A DNA stretch of 64,000 nucleotides. It comes from Orientallactaga sibirica. Taxonomy: Eukaryota > Chordata > Mammalia > Rodentia > Dipodidae. Position numbers and translations under genes: made by a program. The notes below the pieces were generated by a model. That model was not told the DNA's origin and did not search any database. It was given only the letters and a program-made list of their open reading frames with translations. The stretch lies in NCBI GenBank assembly GCA_036365145.1, contig JAEOAD010000040.1, positions 14,014,501-14,078,500 of the forward strand, written 5' to 3'. Positions 61,603 through 64,000 of the stretch are shown here, one piece after another. Position 1 is the stretch's first letter; each line of letters opens with the position of its first letter.

Positions 61603-61604
61603 GA

Positions 61605-61660
61605 GCAAAGATGAACTGGGGAGGCAGCTCAATAGAATGCTTCCCTAGCATGCAGGAAGC
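61605..61660 (+). mobile_element. ID-like fragment
   Basis: 'actggggaggcagctcaat' and 'gcttccctagcatgcagg' resemble the ID head. Confidence 0.45.
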
Positions 61661-61669
61661 TTAAATGGA

Positions 61670-61915
61670 ATCAGCTAGGGAGATGGCTCCTTGGTTAAAG
61701 GTGCTTGCTTACAAAGCCTGCCAACCTAGGTTCAACTCCCCAGTACCCACATAAAGCCAGATGCACAAAGTGGCACATGTGTTTGGAGTTCATTAGCAGT
61801 GGTAAGAGACCCTGGTGTCCCCATAGTCAGTCTCTCTCCCTCCCTCCCTCCCTCCCTCCCTCCCTCCCTCCCTCTCTCTCACACACACACAAATAAATTT
61901 TAAAATATTTAATTA
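61670..61915 (+). mobile_element. DIP-type SINE with (CCCT)n
   Basis: Sense, diverged copy whose CT block has become about eight CCCT/CCTC units (61,837-61,873), then CA and the tail. Confidence 0.88.
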
Positions 61916-61924
61916 AAAAATCCA

Positions 61925-62030
61925 GCAGAGACTGATTAAGAAAGACATCCAATATCAACTTCTGCCCCCACATGTTCATGTGCACTCACACACATACACA
62001 CATGCACCTTCGCCACACACAATTGCAAAT
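61925..62030 (+). mobile_element. B3/B4-type SINE tail
   Basis: 'gaaagacatccaatatcaac' and 'ttctgcccccacatgttcatg' (in part) followed by CA-rich DNA, the 3' end of the composite SINE; the DIP copy has probably split it. Confidence 0.5.
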
Positions 62031-62039
62031 GAATTTTTA

Positions 62040-62236
62040 AGCATTTATATTTTTAGTTATTTATTAGAGAGAGAGAAAGAGAGAGAATGGGTGCACTAGG
62101 ACCTCTAGCCACTGCAAATAAACTCTAGATGCATGTGCCACCTTGTACATCTGGCTTACATGGGACCTGGAGAACCAAACCTGGATCCTTAGGCTTTGCA
62201 GGCAAGTGCCTTAACTGCTAAGCCATCTCTCCAGCC
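62040..62236 (-). mobile_element. DIP-type SINE
   Basis: Antisense full-length copy with head 'ccatctctccagccc'. caaatgaatttttaa before it and caaatgagtttttaa after it are its target duplication. Confidence 0.93.
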
Positions 62237-62329
62237 CACAAATGAGTTTTTAAAAGGTAGACGTTTTTAGGAATCAGAATATATTTAATATTAATTTATT
62301 TTCAATTTTTGGTAGATCTCTTGTCAAGT

Positions 62330-62519
62330 AATTTTTAAAGCTATTTTATTTATTTATTTTGAGAGAGAGAGGCAGATAGAGAGAGACAGAATGTGCAAGC
62401 CAGGGCCACCAGCCACTGCAAATGGTCTCCAAACGCGTGCACTACCTTGTGCATCTGGCTTATATGGGTCCTGGGGAATTGAACCCTCTGCCATAACCAC
62501 TAAGCCATCTCTCCAGCCC
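62330..62519 (-). mobile_element. DIP-type SINE
   Basis: Antisense copy missing the 'gggtccttaggctttgcagg' stretch ('gaaccctctgccataacc'). aagtaatttttaa and aagtgatttttttaa flank it. Confidence 0.91.
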
Positions 62520-62654
62520 TTAAGTGATTTTTTTAAATCACATATGTGAACAGGGAAAATTTCAAGGTCATGGACATGCCTATTACTGTGATTGTGCAGA
62601 TGGTGTTCTGAGTTACATGTCCAAAGTTATCAAATTGTATCAAATGTGGAGAGT

Positions 62655-62860
62655 TTGCTATGTAATGCTCCCATAAAACTGGTTTTAATAAGTTAATATT
62701 AATAATACATATTATTTAAGCTATCATATTCAAAATATTATCATTTCGTTATATAATGAACATAAAGTTATAGCAATTTTACATTCCTTTGCAACTCCAC
62801 CTTTGGAATCTGGTGCATATTTTACACTGATAGCACATCCCAGTTGCAAATACTGCACTT
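62655..62860 (+). mobile_element. hAT-like MER element, right part
   Basis: 'ttcaaaatattatcatttcg', 'gcaattttacattcctttgc', 'tttggaatctggtgcatatt' and 'ttacactgatagcacatccc' match, in order, the right half of the repeat begun at 60,645. Confidence 0.55.
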
Positions 62861-62877
62861 CCTTATAAGGGGAGATG

Positions 62878-63018
62878 GATGTTGAGACAGGGTCGTGCTA
62901 TGTCACTCAGGCCAGTCTTGAACTTGCTGTGCAGTCCAGGCTGGCCTAGAGCTCATCTTCCTCCTGCCTCTATTTCCCAAGTGCTGGGATTACAGGGCTG
63001 CGGCACCAAACCCAGTAA
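62878..63018 (-). mobile_element. Old B1 SINE
   Basis: Antisense, murine-like B1 body ('gagacagggtcgtgctatg', 'caggctggcctagagctc', 'gctgggattacagggctg') without the lineage-typical core, hence older. Confidence 0.75.
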
Positions 63019-63184
63019 AGAGCTGTATTTCAAATGCTTGACAGACACAGGAAGTCGTGGCATGGTGTTGTACCAGATAGTGCTGTTGTGTGGCCCACAG
63101 TGGCACCAAGGATCTGAGATGCTCTGTGTGGTGGAAGAGAGCTTCTGTTAATACCGCAGAAAATGAGAACCATGCTCCTTGCCT

Positions 63185-63198
63185 AAGAAAGAAAGAAA

Positions 63199-63255
<57 letters not shown>

Positions 63256-63376
63256 GGAGGAGGGAGGGAGGGGAGGGAAAGGGGAGGGAGGGAAGGGAGG
63301 GGAGGAAGGAGGGAGGGAGGGAGGGAGGGAGGAAAAAAGGAAGAAAAGAAGGAAAGAAAAGGAAAAGAGAGAGAAA
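63185..63376. repeat. (GAAA)n/(GGGA)n polypurine tract
   Basis: About 190 bases of pure purine on this strand: GAAA units to about 63,255, then GGGA/GGGGA, then mixed GAAA. Gives spurious Lys/Glu/Arg frames. Confidence 0.95.
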
Positions 63377-63395
63377 AATTGATTAAAATGATGAA

Positions 63396-63585
63396 GGGCT
63401 AGGCTAGCGAAATGGCTCAGTAATTAAGACGCTTGATTGCAAAGCCTACCAGCCCAGGTGTGATTCCCCAGTATCCACATAAAGCCAGATGTACAAACTG
63501 GCATACTTATCTGGAGTTCATTTGCAGTGGCAAGAGACCCTGATGAACCCATATTCTCTCTCTCAAAAAATAAATAAAACCATTT
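63396..63585 (+). mobile_element. DIP-type SINE
   Basis: Sense, diverged head ('ggctagcgaaatggctcag'), very short CT block. Confidence 0.87.
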
Positions 63586-63587
63586 TT

Positions 63588-63810
63588 AAACTTTTATTTA
63601 CTTGTTTATTTATTTGTAAGACAGAGTCAGAGAAAGAAAGAGGGAGACAGAGAGATAGAATGGGCACGCCAGGGCCTCCAGCCACTGCAAATGAACTCTA
63701 AAAGCATGCACTACCTTGTGCAAATGGCTTACGTGTGTCCTGAGGAATCAAACCTGGGTCCTTTGGCTTTGCAGGCAAGCACCTTAACTGCTAAGCCATC
63801 CCTCCAGCCC
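63588..63810 (-). mobile_element. DIP-type SINE
   Basis: Antisense copy tail-to-tail with the 63,396 copy, together able to form a hairpin. Confidence 0.91.
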
Positions 63811-63830
63811 CTGAAAGGTTTTTATATATA

Positions 63831-64000
63831 TATATTTTTTATTTACTTAGAGGGGGAAAAAGTATGGGTGCACGAGAACCTCTTGCTGCTACAAATGAAC
63901 TCCAGACACCTGTGCCTTTTTGTGCATCTAACTTTAAGTGGCTACTTGGGAATCAAACCCAGGTCATCAGGCTTTGCAAACAAGTGCCCTTAACCACTGA
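63831..64000 (-). mobile_element. DIP-type SINE, cut by window end
   Basis: Antisense, diverged ('gagaacctcttgctgctac'). The head continues beyond base 64,000. Confidence 0.86.

Noticed and set aside
1..64000. Bacterial-type systems (operons, CRISPR, phage) or an undescribed gene cluster
   Set aside because: Dense mammalian SINEs, LTRs, L1 and MIR leave no room for such a reading; no gene cluster of any type is supported.

Overview
The window looks like ordinary repeat-rich nuclear DNA of a rodent, most likely a dipodoid (jerboa or jumping-mouse relative). The reason is the repeat content. About 70 copies belong to one tRNA-derived, B2-superfamily SINE whose head reads GGGCTGGAGAGATGGCTTAG and whose tail is a CT-rich block followed by AAATAAATAAA. 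I call it DIP-type, after the B2-related family described from Dipodidae; the species is inferred, not proven. Some 22 B1 copies share a lineage-typical body (a 'GAGACTACATAGTGAATTCC' core and a 'GACCCTACCTCGAAAAACC' end). Older B1-like, ID-like, B3/B4-type and MIR SINEs, MaLR-like LTRs, degenerate L1 and Tigger/MER2-, MER5- and hAT-like DNA transposon relics lie underneath.

I find no protein-coding gene, exon, tRNA, rRNA or snRNA that I can support. Open frames above 60 codons are translations of SINEs, microsatellites or unique DNA without codon or domain character. The window is best read as intergenic DNA or the inside of a large intron.

Layout: 1-3 kb is unique DNA with a SINE-free AT-rich block at 2.4-3.1 kb. 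3.1-6 kb is a nest of old LTR, Tigger-like and SINE insertions. 6-13 kb alternates unique DNA with SINEs. 13-17.5 kb holds a candidate retroviral LTR (14.6-15.1 kb) and a SINE-free block (15.5-16.3 kb). 17.5-30.3 kb is old LTR, L1, MIR and SINE mosaic. 30,368-34,220 is a very recent direct tandem duplication of a 1.93-kb unique segment. 34-46 kb is SINE-dense and includes an MLT1-type LTR split by three SINEs. 46-56 kb contains two 359-bp LTRs with 5-bp target duplications and a nearly complete MER2/Tigger copy. 56-64 kb has unique blocks, facing L1 fragments, a split DNA transposon and polypurine tracts.

No genes work together here. What can be read is insertion history: target-site duplications and nesting let many events be ordered. 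SINE-free unique blocks at 2.4-3.1, 8.3-9.1, 15.5-16.3, 21.8-22.4, 25.5-25.9, 47.1-47.9, 49.9-51.0 and 55.9-56.9 kb are the best candidates for conserved regulatory DNA, but conservation cannot be measured from one sequence. Family names rest on remembered consensus patterns, and boundaries are good to roughly 5-20 bases unless target duplications are quoted.
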